The notes under the pieces: generated by a model
The model's database searches: none
What the model was told of the DNA's origin: nothing
Seen by the model: only the letters and a program-made list of their open reading frames with translations
Assembly: GCA_022606425.2 (NCBI GenBank)
Contig: JAHDVF020001370.1
Coordinates: 1 to 64,000, forward strand
Origin: Lepidostoma basale
Taxonomy: Eukaryota > Arthropoda > Insecta > Trichoptera > Lepidostomatidae
Direction of reading: 5' to 3'
Length of the DNA: 64,000 bases
Part shown: in pieces, positions 22,028 to 33,883 of the stretch
How positions within the stretch are numbered: the first letter of the stretch is position 1
Layout of the letters: each line of letters starts with the position of its first letter
Position numbers and translations under genes: made by a program

Positions 22028-23736
22028 CCCTATTTAGGTTCTTGTGGTCACTGGACACGTAACAGTCGCAAACATACTACACAAAACGACATGTAAAATG
22101 TAGATTACTGTTCGATTCACACCACTGTTTAATACAAATAATGAGTTACACAAATCAATACGTGTCCGGCTGTCGTAGTGAAAGTTTCTTGACGTTTATA
22201 CATTCATTTCCATAGACGCGTTGTTTTAATTTATATAATACTGTCCCCAGACTCATGCCATGTTTAGGCAAGATGCCATATATTATGTGAGAAAACAAAA
22301 AAAACAATCACGTCTCGAGTCTAGTTTTAGCAGGCCGTAAAGTTAAAATTAAAACTCTGCCATCCATCTGACAGCTGTCAAATGTCAAACAATTTTGATA
22401 AAAAATTTGTGACTTTTTCGAAACAATTAATTTAATAAACATGTTTAACATTATATATAATTAAATGTGTTAGTAAGTTGCTCTCGACACGGGGTGAAAC
22501 ATGACGATCAGTCGTATCTCACTCCATATCTCGAAGCATTCTCTCACAACGTATTAAATCTCACCTATTATGCCATGAAACATGACTATATCAAATGCAT
22601 TACGCATTTAATAAATATATTGTTGAAAATGTTTAAATGAAAATGTTAAAATGAGTTAAACAAATCAATACTTGTCCGGCTGTCTTTTTGAAAGCTTCTT
22701 GACATTTATACATACATTTCCATAGACACGTTGTTTTTAATTTATATAATATTGGCTCCAGACTTATGCCATGTTAAGGCAAGTGACGACTTTCATATTG
22801 CCATATATTATGTGAAAAACAACAAACCAATGCCAATGCCGCGCCGTTTTGAAAGTATTTACCAGGCCGTATTCAGATAGAGTATATTTGCAATATTTAG
22901 CTTTTCTGGGCCGAAAGTATGGGATCTCGTATTTTATTTAGATTATAAATGTGAAATGAATGTAAAATACGACTACGATCGTATTATTTCTCCTTACATA
23001 CGCGTTACAAACATTTTAATACAATACATTTGTGTTTCCGCAGCGCCGGTATGTCAATTGTTCTCTGTCTAGCCTCCCTCCTCGTGCCGGACCATTTGTA
23101 AAGTATTTATATTCATTTCCATCAGTGTGTTTACTTTATAAAAGTACTATTAATGTATTAAACGCACAATGAATTGCATAATATAGTTTGTATACAACTT
23201 TGGTATTTGTAAAATGATCAAAATAATCTTTTGATATAATCTCAAAATTCATAATATTTTAACATTTTCAACAATATATTTATTAAATGTGTAATGAATT
23301 GAATTAAATATAATGTTAAACATGTTTATTGAATTAATTGGTTCGAAAATGTCACCAATTTTCTATCAAAATATTTTGACATTTGACAGCTGTCAGATTG
23401 ATGGCAGAGTTTTAATCTTAACTTTACGGCTTGATAAAACTAGACTCGAGACGGGATTGTTTTTTTTGTTTGCTCACATAATATATGGCATCTTGCCTAA
23501 GCTTGGCATGAGTCTGGGGCCAGTATTATATAAATTAAAACAACGCGTCTATGGAAATTAACCTATAAACGTCAAGAAACTTTCACAACGACAGCCGGAC
23601 ACGTATTGATTTGTGTAACTTATTATTTGTATTAAACAGTGGTGTGAATCGAACAGTAATCTACATTTTACATGTCGTTTTGGGTAATATGTTTGCGGCT
23701 GTTACGTGTCCAGTGACCACAAGAACCTAAACAGGA
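22028..23736. promoter_or_regulatory. Palindromic intergenic region between copies C and D
   Basis: The ~430 bp next to each gene (22028-22470 and about 23300-23736) are inverted copies of each other, so each gene has the same promoter-like block. A third, degraded copy lies at about 22640-22850. Shared words include GCATGAGTCTGG, a TATA-like ATTATATAAAT and TTTGACAGCTGTCA. The unpaired centre (about 22860-23290) is AT-rich with nothing recognised. Confidence 0.65.
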
Positions 23737-25707
23737 ATGGAAGGCGCCGTGTCTGGGAGTCCGGGACAATTTGGAAGTGTGTCAATGTCCTGTGTTAAGT
23801 CTGAGCCGGACCCGGCAATCTGGGATACACACGAAGACGACAATATTATTTTGGAGCGACCAAAGATAGAAACGAGTTCGATGAACATCACAATTGTCAA
23901 GGTTGAGTCTCTCAGAAATGAAGCAGACTATAAGGATGATGACATGAATAACGCAGTTGCAGAAAATGATTCGATGGCCCCCACTAATGTCAAGATTGAG
24001 CCTCCCGGTAGTGAAAACGATTTTATACACGACGACACATTCTCCGTAGATATAGATGTGTCATACAGTATTGTGAAGCAAGACCCTGTAGAAATAGATG
24101 GGTCCAGAAACAAACCATCTAAAAGTAAATCAGGATTCAATGTCAATTTGCCAATTCATTCTGATATTAAACGATTTGAATGTTCAACTTGCAATAAACA
24201 GTTTAAAAGGAAATCAGAATTACAAAGCCATTTGCTTATTCATTCTGATGTAAAAATATTTGAATGTTTAACGTGCAAAAAACACTTTAAAACGAGTTCA
24301 CTTTTAAAAAGGCATTTGCTTATTCATTCTGATGTAAAACTATTTGAATGTTCAACGTGCAACAAACAGTTTAAAAGGAAATCAAATTTAAAAAGCCATT
24401 TGCTTGTTCATTCTGATGTAAAATCATTTAAATGTTTTACGTGCAACAAACTGTTTAAAAGAAAAATAACATTAGAATATCATTATCTTTCTCATTCAGA
24501 TATTAAGTCATTTAAATGCTCAATGTGTAACAAACAGTTTAAAACGAAATCACAATTAAAAACCCATTTGCCAATTCATTCTGATATTAAGCGATTTGAA
24601 TGTTCAACTTGCAATAAACAGTTTAAAAGGAAATCACATTTAAAAAGCCATTCGCTTATTCATTCTTATGTAAAACTATTTAAATGTTCAACTTGCAATG
24701 AACAGTTTAAAAGAAAATCAATTTTGAAAAGCCATTTGCTTATTCATTCTGATATAAAACTATTTGATTGTTCTACGTGCAACAAACAATTTAAAAGAAA
24801 ATCACATTTAAAAAGCCATTTGCTTGTTCATTCTGATGTAAAACTATTTGAATGTTCAACGTGCAACAAACATTTTCATAGAAAATCAGATTTAAAATGT
24901 CATTTGCTTATTCATTCTGATGTAAAACTATTTGAATGTTCAACGTGCAATAAACGGTTTAAAACAAAATGCGAGTTAAAAAAACATTTCCCTGTTCATT
25001 CAGATGTACAATCATTTAAATGTGATACGTGCAACAAACGGTTTAAAAGAAAGTTCGAATTAAAAAGCCACTTGCTCATTCATTCTGATGTAAAACTATT
25101 TGAATGTTCAACTTGCAATAAACAGTTTAAAAGGAAATCAGAATTACAAAGCCATTTGCTTATTCATTCTGATGTAAAAATATTTGAATGTTTAACGTGC
25201 AAAAAACACTTTGAAACGAGTTCACTTTTAAAAAGGCATTTGCTTATTCATTCTGATGTAAAACTATTTGAATGTTCAACGTGCAACAAACAGTTTAAAA
25301 GGAAATCAAATTTAAAAAGCCATTTGCTTGTTCATTCTGATGTAAAATCATTTAAATGTTTTACGTGCAACAAACTGTTTAAAAGAAAAATAACATTAGA
25401 ATATCATTATCTTTCTCATTCAGATATTAAGTCATTTAAATGCTCAATGTGTAACAAACAGTTTAAAACGAAATCACAATTAAAAAGCCATTTGCTTATT
25501 CATTCTGATGTAGAACTATTTAAATGTTTAACTTGCAATGAACAGTTTAAAACGAAATCACAATTAAAAAGCCATTTGCTTATTCATTCTGATGTAGAAC
25601 TATTTGAATGTTCAAATTGCAACAAACTGTTTAAATTTAAATCAAATTTAAAAAGGCATCTCCTTATTCATTCAGATGTAACACAATTTCAAATTTCTAC
25701 GTGCTAA
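23737..25707 (+). CDS. C2H2 zinc-finger protein (copy D), intact, 18 fingers
   Basis: 656 aa. The acidic N-terminal domain (about 140 aa) has VKSEPDP, VKVES, VKIEPPG and VKQDPVE motifs. Then come 18 complete fingers of 28 residues each and a remnant of a nineteenth (SDVTQFQISTC). All use SDVKLFE-type linkers. Fingers 1-5 and 12-16 are nearly identical in DNA and lie exactly 11 units (924 bp) apart, showing a recent internal block duplication. Finger helices vary modestly (RKSHLKS, RKSELQS, TSSLLKR, RKITLEY). Probably a nuclear nucleic-acid-binding protein. Same N terminus and flanks as copy C, in opposite orientation. No intron is visible. Confidence 0.88.
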   Translation: MEGAVSGSPGQFGSVSMSCVKSEPDPAIWDTHEDDNIILERPKIETSSMNITIVKVESLRNEADYKDDDMNNAVAENDSMAPTNVKIEPPGSENDFIHDDTFSVDIDVSYSIVKQDPVEIDGSRNKPSKSKSGFNVNLPIHSDIKRFECSTCNKQFKRKSELQSHLLIHSDVKIFECLTCKKHFKTSSLLKRHLLIHSDVKLFECSTCNKQFKRKSNLKSHLLVHSDVKSFKCFTCNKLFKRKITLEYHYLSHSDIKSFKCSMCNKQFKTKSQLKTHLPIHSDIKRFECSTCNKQFKRKSHLKSHSLIHSYVKLFKCSTCNEQFKRKSILKSHLLIHSDIKLFDCSTCNKQFKRKSHLKSHLLVHSDVKLFECSTCNKHFHRKSDLKCHLLIHSDVKLFECSTCNKRFKTKCELKKHFPVHSDVQSFKCDTCNKRFKRKFELKSHLLIHSDVKLFECSTCNKQFKRKSELQSHLLIHSDVKIFECLTCKKHFETSSLLKRHLLIHSDVKLFECSTCNKQFKRKSNLKSHLLVHSDVKSFKCFTCNKLFKRKITLEYHYLSHSDIKSFKCSMCNKQFKTKSQLKSHLLIHSDVELFKCLTCNEQFKTKSQLKSHLLIHSDVELFECSNCNKLFKFKSNLKRHLLIHSDVTQFQISTC

Positions 25708-26640
25708 AAACGGATTACAGTTAATTCAATATTTGCTTATCCACTCGGAAGAAAAACCATTTGAGCGTCGGACGTGATCAAATGAAAGTTATGCTTAAAA
25801 AAAATCACCCGCGTATTGACAGTGAAAGTAGGCAGGTTGTGTCCGGGATGTAGAGAACCACATCGTGGCTATCGAACGACTATTCAATGACTCGGAGATT
25901 CCAGAGTGCGCGATCGATGGTTGTTTGTATATGTTCTTGTATTTAGAATTTTAATCGTAGAATCACCCTAGTATTTCTAAAGTGACCGTTAATAATTCAT
26001 TTCTGCCTGTTGTAGCTTTCGAAATACTAGTCTGTTATGGCGGAGTATATACTTTGGAAATAAATGTATACAAATATCTGCTTTTTCCTTTTGTTCCTCC
26101 TTTGTCTCTCACTTCAGAGTAAATAGTCATCCCGAATGAATTTTTTGTGTTGTATGTACAGATATGTTAGCTATCACCTTCCATAATGTGAATAATTTGT
26201 ACTTTGTAAGGAAGCTCTTATTGAAATATCTTTTCTTCAGATGGTTCACGAATCTAATAGAAACTGAATATAAAGCTATTTGATACGTGCATCCTCCCAG
26301 TGCTGACAAGCGGTTGGGAAATAATAAAGAAATCGATGACGATTTGTTAAAATATGTATTACAACAGTTTCCTCGATAGCAAATATGCAGGTGCCCGTGA
26401 TTGTCGCCACAGCAACCTCTACATCCGTCATGCTCGAACGAGAACTCGGCGCTTGTGGTTGCTTGGCATGAGTCTGGAGGCCAGATTTGGCTTACCAGGG
26501 CTTGGCATGATGTGGACGTGGTGACAGATCGTCCAATTGTATCGTACACACTACTATATGTGGGTCATTTCCTAAGATACATAATGATATGAACCTAAGA
26601 TAATGTTCAGCTGTTTTCATGATATGTGCTAGTGGCCGAT
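25708..26640. repeat. 3' flank of copy D, left arm of an inverted repeat
   Basis: About 25930-26640 is the inverted counterpart of about 30840-31650. The zinc-finger 3' flank (to about 26140) is followed by a block containing ATATGTGGGTCATTTCCTAAG. The block at 26460-26500 reuses GGCATGAGTCTGG, also found in the zinc-finger promoters. No coding sequence. Confidence 0.7.
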
Positions 26641-27039
26641 AACTGGTGATATAAATCAAATCAAATCAGTTTGTTTCATCAATAGACATTACAAAATTAA
26701 GGTTTTAGATATCTATTGAGAACAGAAACGCATGAGAGATGGTTCAACATTAGGAAGACAAGATACTCTCCAAAATCAAGATTAAAATCTTCTGAACGTA
26801 CTTTCACTACCTCTGATGTCTACCATATACTGATCATGGATATAATTGTGTGGATTAGTTCAAGTTCAACTGAACTCTGCCGATGCCGGTCCCAAGCCCG
26901 GATGAAAAAGGAAGGAGGGTTGGCGTGCAAGGTTAGCAGTCTACATGCCATATGAAACAACCCAAGCTCACAGTACAGAGAAGATAGCCTCGGACAATAA
27001 AGAACTACTCTGGAATGAGTACGATAACCGATCAAAAGT
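26641..27039. other. Unassigned spacer
   Basis: No recognisable gene. The short open frames here match nothing I know. Confidence 0.4.
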
Positions 27040-27350
27040 AGAATTGCTTGCTGGAATATAATGTCGTGGAATAAGAGAGATCAAGAAATAAACATAAAAT
27101 AGATATACGTGGTGTTTCTGAAACAAAGAAAAAGGCAAAGGGACGTAAAGGTCAGACTACATCCTTATTTATAGTGGAAAGAACAAAAGCGAGGGAGCAC
27201 ATTCCGGAGTTGGATTGATTATACATAATTAATATGAGCCAAACATAGACGACATAGCATACACATTTACCGGCCCAAGACCAAATAATAATACTGGGCG
27301 ACTTGAATGCCAGAATTGGTAACCTCCCATTAAGCGGAGTTAAACAAAAG
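27040..27350 (+). mobile_element. LINE endonuclease fragment (RTE-like)
   Basis: In broken frames reads ACWNIMSWNKRDQEI, RGVSETKKKGKG, YILIYSG, GVGLIIHN and ILGDLNARIG. This is the order of APE-type endonuclease motifs in RTE-like LINEs. Stops and shifts are frequent. A reverse-transcriptase piece of the same type follows in opposite orientation. Confidence 0.7.
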
Positions 27351-27404
27351 TACAACGAACCAACAGTAAAATGTTTCTTCAGTTGGTTCGCGAATCTTTT
27401 GGAC

Positions 27405-27620
27405 TTAAGGATATGGGACAGCAGCCCACGCAAGACCCCGCCTACGTTTGTTCTCAGCTTCTTGGTTGTCTCCGCCCAGCTTGACCATGTGTCCCAGATA
27501 CACATACGCATCAACTATTTCAATGATCCTTCCCTCCGCCGTCACTGGTAGTGGGCGCTCTGAAGCACACATCATCTTTGTTTTGGAGTAGTTCATTTTC
27601 ATACCCACAGAGATTTTCAA
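27405..27620 (-). mobile_element. LINE reverse-transcriptase fragment (RTE-like)
   Basis: 71 codons with MNYSKTKMMCA and VDAYVYLGHMVKLGGDNQ, the region just after the RT palm in RTE-like LINEs. About 27625-27840 (+) is a further decayed RTE 3' end in the other direction. The junctions suggest rearrangement. Confidence 0.7.
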
Positions 27621-27840
27621 ATGCTGAATGAAATTGTCAGTAAAGAATATAGAGAAGAAGAAAGTATTATGAAACGATCACCGCATTGGTTTAGACATAT
27701 GGAATATAGAAGAAAGAATCGACGTGCGTGTATAACTCGCTGTATGTGTATGTGTAGAAATTGAGATAAGTGTGTGAGAGTAGTGTTGTGTGGCAGTCCA
27801 CTCTCTCTGCCCACTCTTCCAGCGAAACAGCGTGATGTTT

Positions 27841-28416
27841 GGTGCAAGACTTGCACAGCAGTGTACACGTATACCCGCATGTATGGGCTATACATACAGA
27901 TATGTATACTTCCCTCTCCCATCCCTCTCCACTACAGGTTACCCTACACTACCTACCACCACACTTGCATCTCCTGCAGCTCTGTTTTCTCTTTTATTAA
28001 TCTGTGATGGATGGAATTTTGTGAAATTAACATGAAAGTCTATTTATCTACAAAACCTAGTTCTTATAACCTCATAGAAGTTGGGCATGGTACAAATAAG
28101 GCTGGGAAACCTGCTCTAGAGACTGATCTTTCATTGGAATCCCAAACCAATATTACAGTCAGCAATAGCTGCTCTCGTCTCTATTAAAGGTGCGGGCAAG
28201 AGAGGGATACTGCAAGGATGGTCGGGGCAGGCGACAGCATCACAAATAAGATAAGATGGCACAGCACAATGGGGTTAGTTTAAACAACAATTTGCGTAGC
28301 AGCAATAACCCATCGCCTAGGGTGCTCTATACAAATACAACACAAAACACAGCACTACATTGTGAGGTAAGTCCTGACTTTGGAACATCAACAAGAGCCA
28401 TGACTCATGATGATAA
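27841..28416. other. Unassigned spacer before LINE copy 2
   Basis: No gene recognised. Ends with CATGATGATAA (28406-28416), the left target duplication of the LINE copy that follows. Confidence 0.5.
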
Positions 28417-29584
28417 CTTGGACTTGGATCTTCTGGCTTACAGAGGTTCAGCTCATGTGGCTATTCCTCTTACGTCTGATGGGAACATTGTTGGAAGGTG
28501 ATTTGGTGGGTTGTTAGTTTATTCGGGGGCATGATTTGTGTGGCCCGGAGTGTTCCTCTGAAGGAGAATCGATTTTGGGCGCTTGTGGCGGCTGGAAGTG
28601 TTTGGGTCGTAATTAGAGAGGTCTTTTATTGTGGGGTTGGGATATGAAGGGAGTCCTTTGTAAAAACGTTCGGCAAGTTTCAGAATGAATTCATCTATCA
28701 TCGGGATTCCCGATTCTAGGTGCAGTTGTGTAATCCTGGTCCATGAAGGCGCACCAAGCGATAAACGGATAACCTTATTTTGCAGGATTTGGAGTTTTTG
28801 TATGTGACTCGAAGCTGCATAGCCCCAGATTGGGGCTGCATAAGTGAAGATTGGCCTTATAACCGTTTTGTATATCAGGAGTTTATTGTCGATGCTTAGT
28901 TTACTGTTTCTAGCTAACATTGGGTAGAGGGCTGAGATTGCTTTTGACGCGGCTTTGAGTTTATTTGTAATGTGTGGCCTCCATGTCAGCTTAGAATCCA
29001 AGATAACCCCAAGGTATTTGATTGTTTTGGTCCAAGGAACGTCTTGGCCGAACATTTTTATGTTGGGAATGTTTGGAGGAATGTGTCTTTTACTGAAAAG
29101 GGTTGCTGCGTTTTTACTCGGGTTGATGGTAATGCGCCAGTTTCTGCACCACACCTCTAGCACATCGGCCTGCTTTTGTACCCTGCGGGTCACGAGAAGC
29201 GGCCTTTTATCACTGGAGATGATGCCCGTATCGTCAGCGAATTGGGCAATGTGGGTGTTCTGATCTCGGGGAAGAGGGATATCACTGCAGTAGATGTTGA
29301 ACAGAGAAGCAGCCATTACTGAACCTTGGGGAACTCCTGCTCTGATTGGGCGTACAAGGGATTTGGCCTTGTTGATTTTGACGCTGAAAAGGCGATCGGA
29401 CAGAAAGCTGGCTATGAGTTGAATCATAGGCAGTGGAATGTTTGCTTTTCCCATTTTATATGTGTGCCAGACGCGGTCGAATGCTTTACTGACATCTAGG
29501 GAAAAGAAAGTGGTGAATTTGCGCGTGTTAAAGTTTGTGGCAATAAGTTCAACTACACGAAGTAGCTGATGTTGTGTGGAGTGA
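28417..29584 (-). mobile_element. 5'-truncated second copy of the Jockey LINE
   Basis: Nearly identical to 2246-3425. It is flanked by the 11-bp duplication CATGATGATAA (28406-28416 and 29585-29595), so it is an independent insertion truncated at its 5' end, as is typical of target-primed reverse transcription. It retains the ORF2 C-terminal half (palm with FADD, thumb-like region and C terminus) as a 362-codon open frame (28519-29607). It has a 9-nt in-frame deletion after DRVWHT relative to copy 1, but it keeps the T that copy 1 lost. Confidence 0.92.
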
Positions 29585-29595
29585 CATGATGATAA

Positions 29596-30839
29596 AAAGT
29601 TGTCCAAATAATGTACAAAGTTTTGGTATTTTGATACTATTAAACTGTTGTATAAATGTTGCTTTTGGAGATAAATAATATCTCTTGTTAGTCACAATTT
29701 GTGCTATATTTTATAGGAAGACGTGTTGTGGCTTGCCAAGGCATAATCAAATGTAAAAGAAGAGATCCATGTGATTGCTCCTTCCCTTAATAGGACGGAA
29801 GGGAAATATCTCCCACTTGATATTCCGTGTTCCTATAGACACTGTTAGCATTACCCACAAAATATTGGATTAATATAAGGAACATATCTGTCAATGGAAT
29901 GAAAGGAATAATAATTCAGAGGAAGTAGGTCAACTGACTATATCATGGTGTATACTGTTGTGCCTCTCCATTGAAAACAATATCAGTTCAAATAATCAGT
30001 TTCCTTGCACCCAATCAAGGGTAGCAAGGGGAAACATGCATTCCCATCAAATATAATATAACTTCTAGAAACCAGACCTTTTCATTGATATTGATTATGA
30101 CTAGTGTACGGAGAGCTTGGGAGCTGTTTAAATGTTGACACTAACTGACTAACCTTCAGCCGTCTCTCCGAAGAGGTAGGCTTTCTCAACATTCATACAT
30201 TATTATTATTATTTACGATGATTTTTATAATAATTACTCTAAGGGCGCACTAGGACAAGACTGACCCAACAGTGCAGACGCATCCCAACTACAAAGTGTC
30301 AAACTGAAGGGTGTCAGATGAGCTGGCAACACCCGCATGGATGATATTTACAAGACCGGAGAGAAGACTGCGGTTTCCTTTGTTGGACGGTGTTGCGAAG
30401 GGCCTGCAACTGCTGGGACAGACCTGGAGTGAAAGTACAGGGCTCAGGATAGGGTCCCCCTAGGACTGTAGAGCCAGAGGGGAGATAACTGTTCTGGGAG
30501 AGGGCGTTGGTGCAGACAAGGATTGCACCTGTGCTATAGACGCATCACCTTACACATCTGCACTCTTAGCTTCTATAGTTGAATCAAGGGGAGGTGAGTT
30601 TCCTTTCTTAAAACATGTTTGACACCTTTATTTGGAAGCACGCCATGCCTGATAGCACAATTGTTGCGGGACCTTCATTGCATACACACTGAACCTGTCC
30701 GGTAGTGAGTTTCTGACAAGATAACTATTCCACGGGCAGGACTAATTCTATGAACTATTGCCAACCTATGGAGCCAAGCGTACTGTTTCCATGTAATTAT
30801 TAAATTTATACCGACCTCTGTAATTCACAGCCATATCAT
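29596..30839. other. Unassigned region
   Basis: About 30150-30205 (-) is a short RTE 3' relic. About 30232-30275 matches 39227-39275 in inverted orientation (GCGCACTAGGA core), so an unnamed dispersed repeat lies here. Otherwise nothing recognised. Confidence 0.45.
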
Positions 30840-31650
30840 TCATTATTTATCCCCAGTGTTCTGCCGCTAGCACATATCATGGAAACAGCCTAACATTATC
30901 AACGAGACAGTAATAATATAATGTATCTTAGGAAATGACCCACATATAGTGGTGTGTATGATACAATTGGACGATCTGTCACCACGTCCACATCATGCCA
31001 AGCCGCTCATCCCAATCAGTGTGCCAAGCACTGGTAAACCAAATCTGGCCTCCGGACTCATACCAAGCGTCGGCAAAGAAACTGTTGTAAAATGTATTTT
31101 AATAAATCATCATCAATTTATTTATTATTTCCAAAATATTTGCTGACAAGCGGCACTGGGAGGATGCACGTATCATATAGCTTTATATTCAGTTTCTATT
31201 TGATTCGCGAACCACCTGCGAATGAAGATATTTCAATAAGAACTTCCTTACAAAGTACATTTTAAATTATTCATATAATGGAAGGTGGCAGCTAACATAT
31301 CTGTATATACAACATAACAAGTACACTGTTACAAGGAGCATATTGCTTATTTCTTGGGTCTTTAATCTAGAAAGAATGAAATTCCTTTATCCATTGCAAT
31401 TTTTATCTTCGGGATGATTATTTACTATGAAGCGGGATATGAAGGAGGTACAAAAGGAAAAAGCGGATATTGGTATACATTTATTTCCAAAGTTTACACT
31501 CCGTCACAGGCTTAACCACAACAGACTAGTGTTTCGAAAGGGACAATAGGCAAAAATGTATTATTGTCAGTCACTTTAGAGAAAGTAGGGTGATACTACA
31601 ATTAAAATAACATAAAACACAAGTTCTATTATAATCTTATATACAAGTGA
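30840..31650. repeat. Right arm of the inverted repeat: orphan zinc-finger 3' flank
   Basis: Inverted copy of about 25930-26640. It includes the zinc-finger 3' UTR-like segment (31400-31570) but no finger or N-terminal coding sequence. It therefore marks a lost or partial fifth gene unit, or a segmental inverted duplication. Confidence 0.7.
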
Positions 31651-32190
31651 ATGGTTGAATCAAATAAGGCACTAAGTACCACGGCCACCAATTTGAGGAA
31701 ATAAAGAAAATGTGAATAATAATGTCAGTAGCAAGTTTTTATATGATTTTTTTTTAGAAATCATTAAAGCATATACTACTTTAATTTTATTCAGTAATAC
31801 CAAAACTGAAAGCATTATATTGTTCTTTTAATAAACATTTTAAAGCAAAAAAAATGACAAGCCCTAAGTTCCACGCGTAGTTGCCTATGAACGGCACTAA
31901 GTCCCTCGTAGTTGTACTTTGTCAGAGCTAAGTACCGCGCGCATTCTTAAATATCAAACATCACTAGTGATGTGCCGCTTACGTTCAAAACCAACAAAGG
32001 TATTATTTAAATAAAATAAATAATCTCTTGTTTACATTGTATAATTTTTTTTAATTATGATTGTTCAGTTATTTATGATAAATGTTCATGATCCTCGTGT
32101 TCATGAAAGTTTTTTCTGAGCCGAAAATTCAAGGTATATAATTTTGTTTCACCCTCTTCTCGTCTCTCCCCTAACTGAGCGTTCCAGAAT
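31651..32190. repeat. Spacer with four degenerate GGCACTAAGTACC-like units
   Basis: GCACTAAGTACCACG, CCTAAGTTCCACGCG, GCACTAAGTCCCTCG and GCTAAGTACCGCGCG occur between about 31668 and 31945, next to the piggyBac relic. They could be its subterminal repeats; this is inference. Confidence 0.4.
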
Positions 32191-32194
32191 TCTC

Positions 32195-33100
32195 AGAATC
32201 ATCTCTCGAGTACTTTTCTTACTAGCGATAGTCTGAAATCTTCCAAGGACATTTTTGGATTTTTGGAATTACATAGGTAATGCGCATTGAAAAGTATTAT
32301 TTGTAATAAATGAATACATAATTTTTTGTACCATCTTATAGTTTTACGTTGACATGGGTAATATGCCAACATCTGATCATGATAGTCGCTTCCACTCATA
32401 TAACGATTGTACTTGTTTACTATCTTAGGTTTTTTTTACACAACTTTCCAAATCTATTGGAGGTGTCAGATATAAATCGCCATAAACAATAAGTTTTAGG
32501 GCCAAACCACCAGACTCTCCGAACATGTTAAGTTTGATGCCATATTTTGCTTTTCGGCTTTCATGTATTGCCGAATAATTAGGCGACCGCGCTTCAAAAC
32601 CGACGATTCATCGATTGACAATTTATTTATCGGCATATAAATGGCGTCCATCCTTTCGATGAACAGATCAATTAATGGTTGTATTTTACCTAAACTGAAA
32701 CTGTCTTCTTCATTGCAATTTAAATGCAAAGTTCGCATTATCAGTAAAAAAAATCTACCTAGGGACATAAACTGAAAATGTAGTCAAGTTGAAGAGGTAA
32801 TATTTTTTCAGTAGTTACTTAGACGATTCAAACATATCGCTTCTGTATGAAACAGAAGTCCCAACCATAGTTTGAAATCGTCAATTGTGATGTCTTTCCA
32901 TTGAGTGATTCGACTTATATCACCCTCTGATTGAGCTAGAATGTCGGCTGCGTACGCATTTGTTTGGTCTACTGGAAGTAAATTTCCTGAACCATCGGGT
33001 AAACTATAGTTTACTGCACATTGGCGCTTGCTCTCTTTTGGTTCATTGAACGAGTATTTTCCATTTCTCCTCCGTTTAACCCCAAACGTTAAACTCATCA
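32195..33100 (-). pseudogene. piggyBac transposase relic
   Basis: Three minus-strand segments follow piggyBac order. They are VDQTNAYAADILAQSEGDIS...WKDITIDDFKLWLG (32808-33098), then SIDESSVLKRGRLIIRQYMKAEKQ (32496-32768), then SGSDYHDQMLAYYPCQRKTIRWYKKLC (32199-32399, equivalent of the MGGVDRxDQ...KTIRWYKK region). Frameshifts, a large internal loss between segments 2 and 3, and altered catalytic context make it inactive. No TTAA-flanked ends were identified. Confidence 0.85.
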
Positions 33101-33547
33101 GATATGAACCTTGCTTTTCATTACTGTCAAACTTGTAGAATTCATAAAATAAAGTGACTTTTTGGTTCTCACTTATTTCTTTGCTACTTTTGTAGCATTT
33201 GCAGTTGATCTGAAAAAAAGAAGACCAACCATTAAAAAGGCCTTTTATGGGAAATATGAACCGAACTTGGATAATTCTGTTATACTTCTTTTACTTACTT
33301 AACTCCCCTCCCATTTACTCATAATTAATTGATTTTTATGAAGTTAATTACTTATTTAAACATAACAAGTGAATCTACAAAATATTCAATAATTATTTAT
33401 TTAAGAAACATCACTCAGTGTGTTATACATATAAGAAAACAAAAATTAAGTATTTCAAAACAATACTTAAAAATTCTGTTCAACGCACAAAACACCAGTA
33501 TAGCACATCACTAGCCCGCGACTCAGGGCTGGAGGGATCTAAACGAA
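33101..33547. other. AT-rich spacer
   Basis: Between the piggyBac relic and the putative Helitron 5' end. Nothing recognised. Confidence 0.4.
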
Positions 33548-33883
33548 TCTATATAAATAAAAGGCAATCTTCCGGTGTGTGTGGACTAATTCCGGGGTTA
33601 TTCCTAAGCAGATCGTTTTCATATTGATACACTTCCTTAATAGATAGACATAGGTGGGCATAGGCATATTTTTGTTTTTAATCGAGCTCTAATTAACTTT
33701 GTAAATTTATAAATTTTCGTAGTGCGAGCGAGTATAGACCTTCATGTTCGTATCACCTGAGTATCGATCTTTAGAGTCTATATTCGCTTGGCGTGATAAG
33801 ATGCAAATTAGTGGCTTTTTTGACTCTTTGCGTGGTCAGATATGAAATTAGTCGCTCCTTTGAACTGAAAAATATACGCACGT

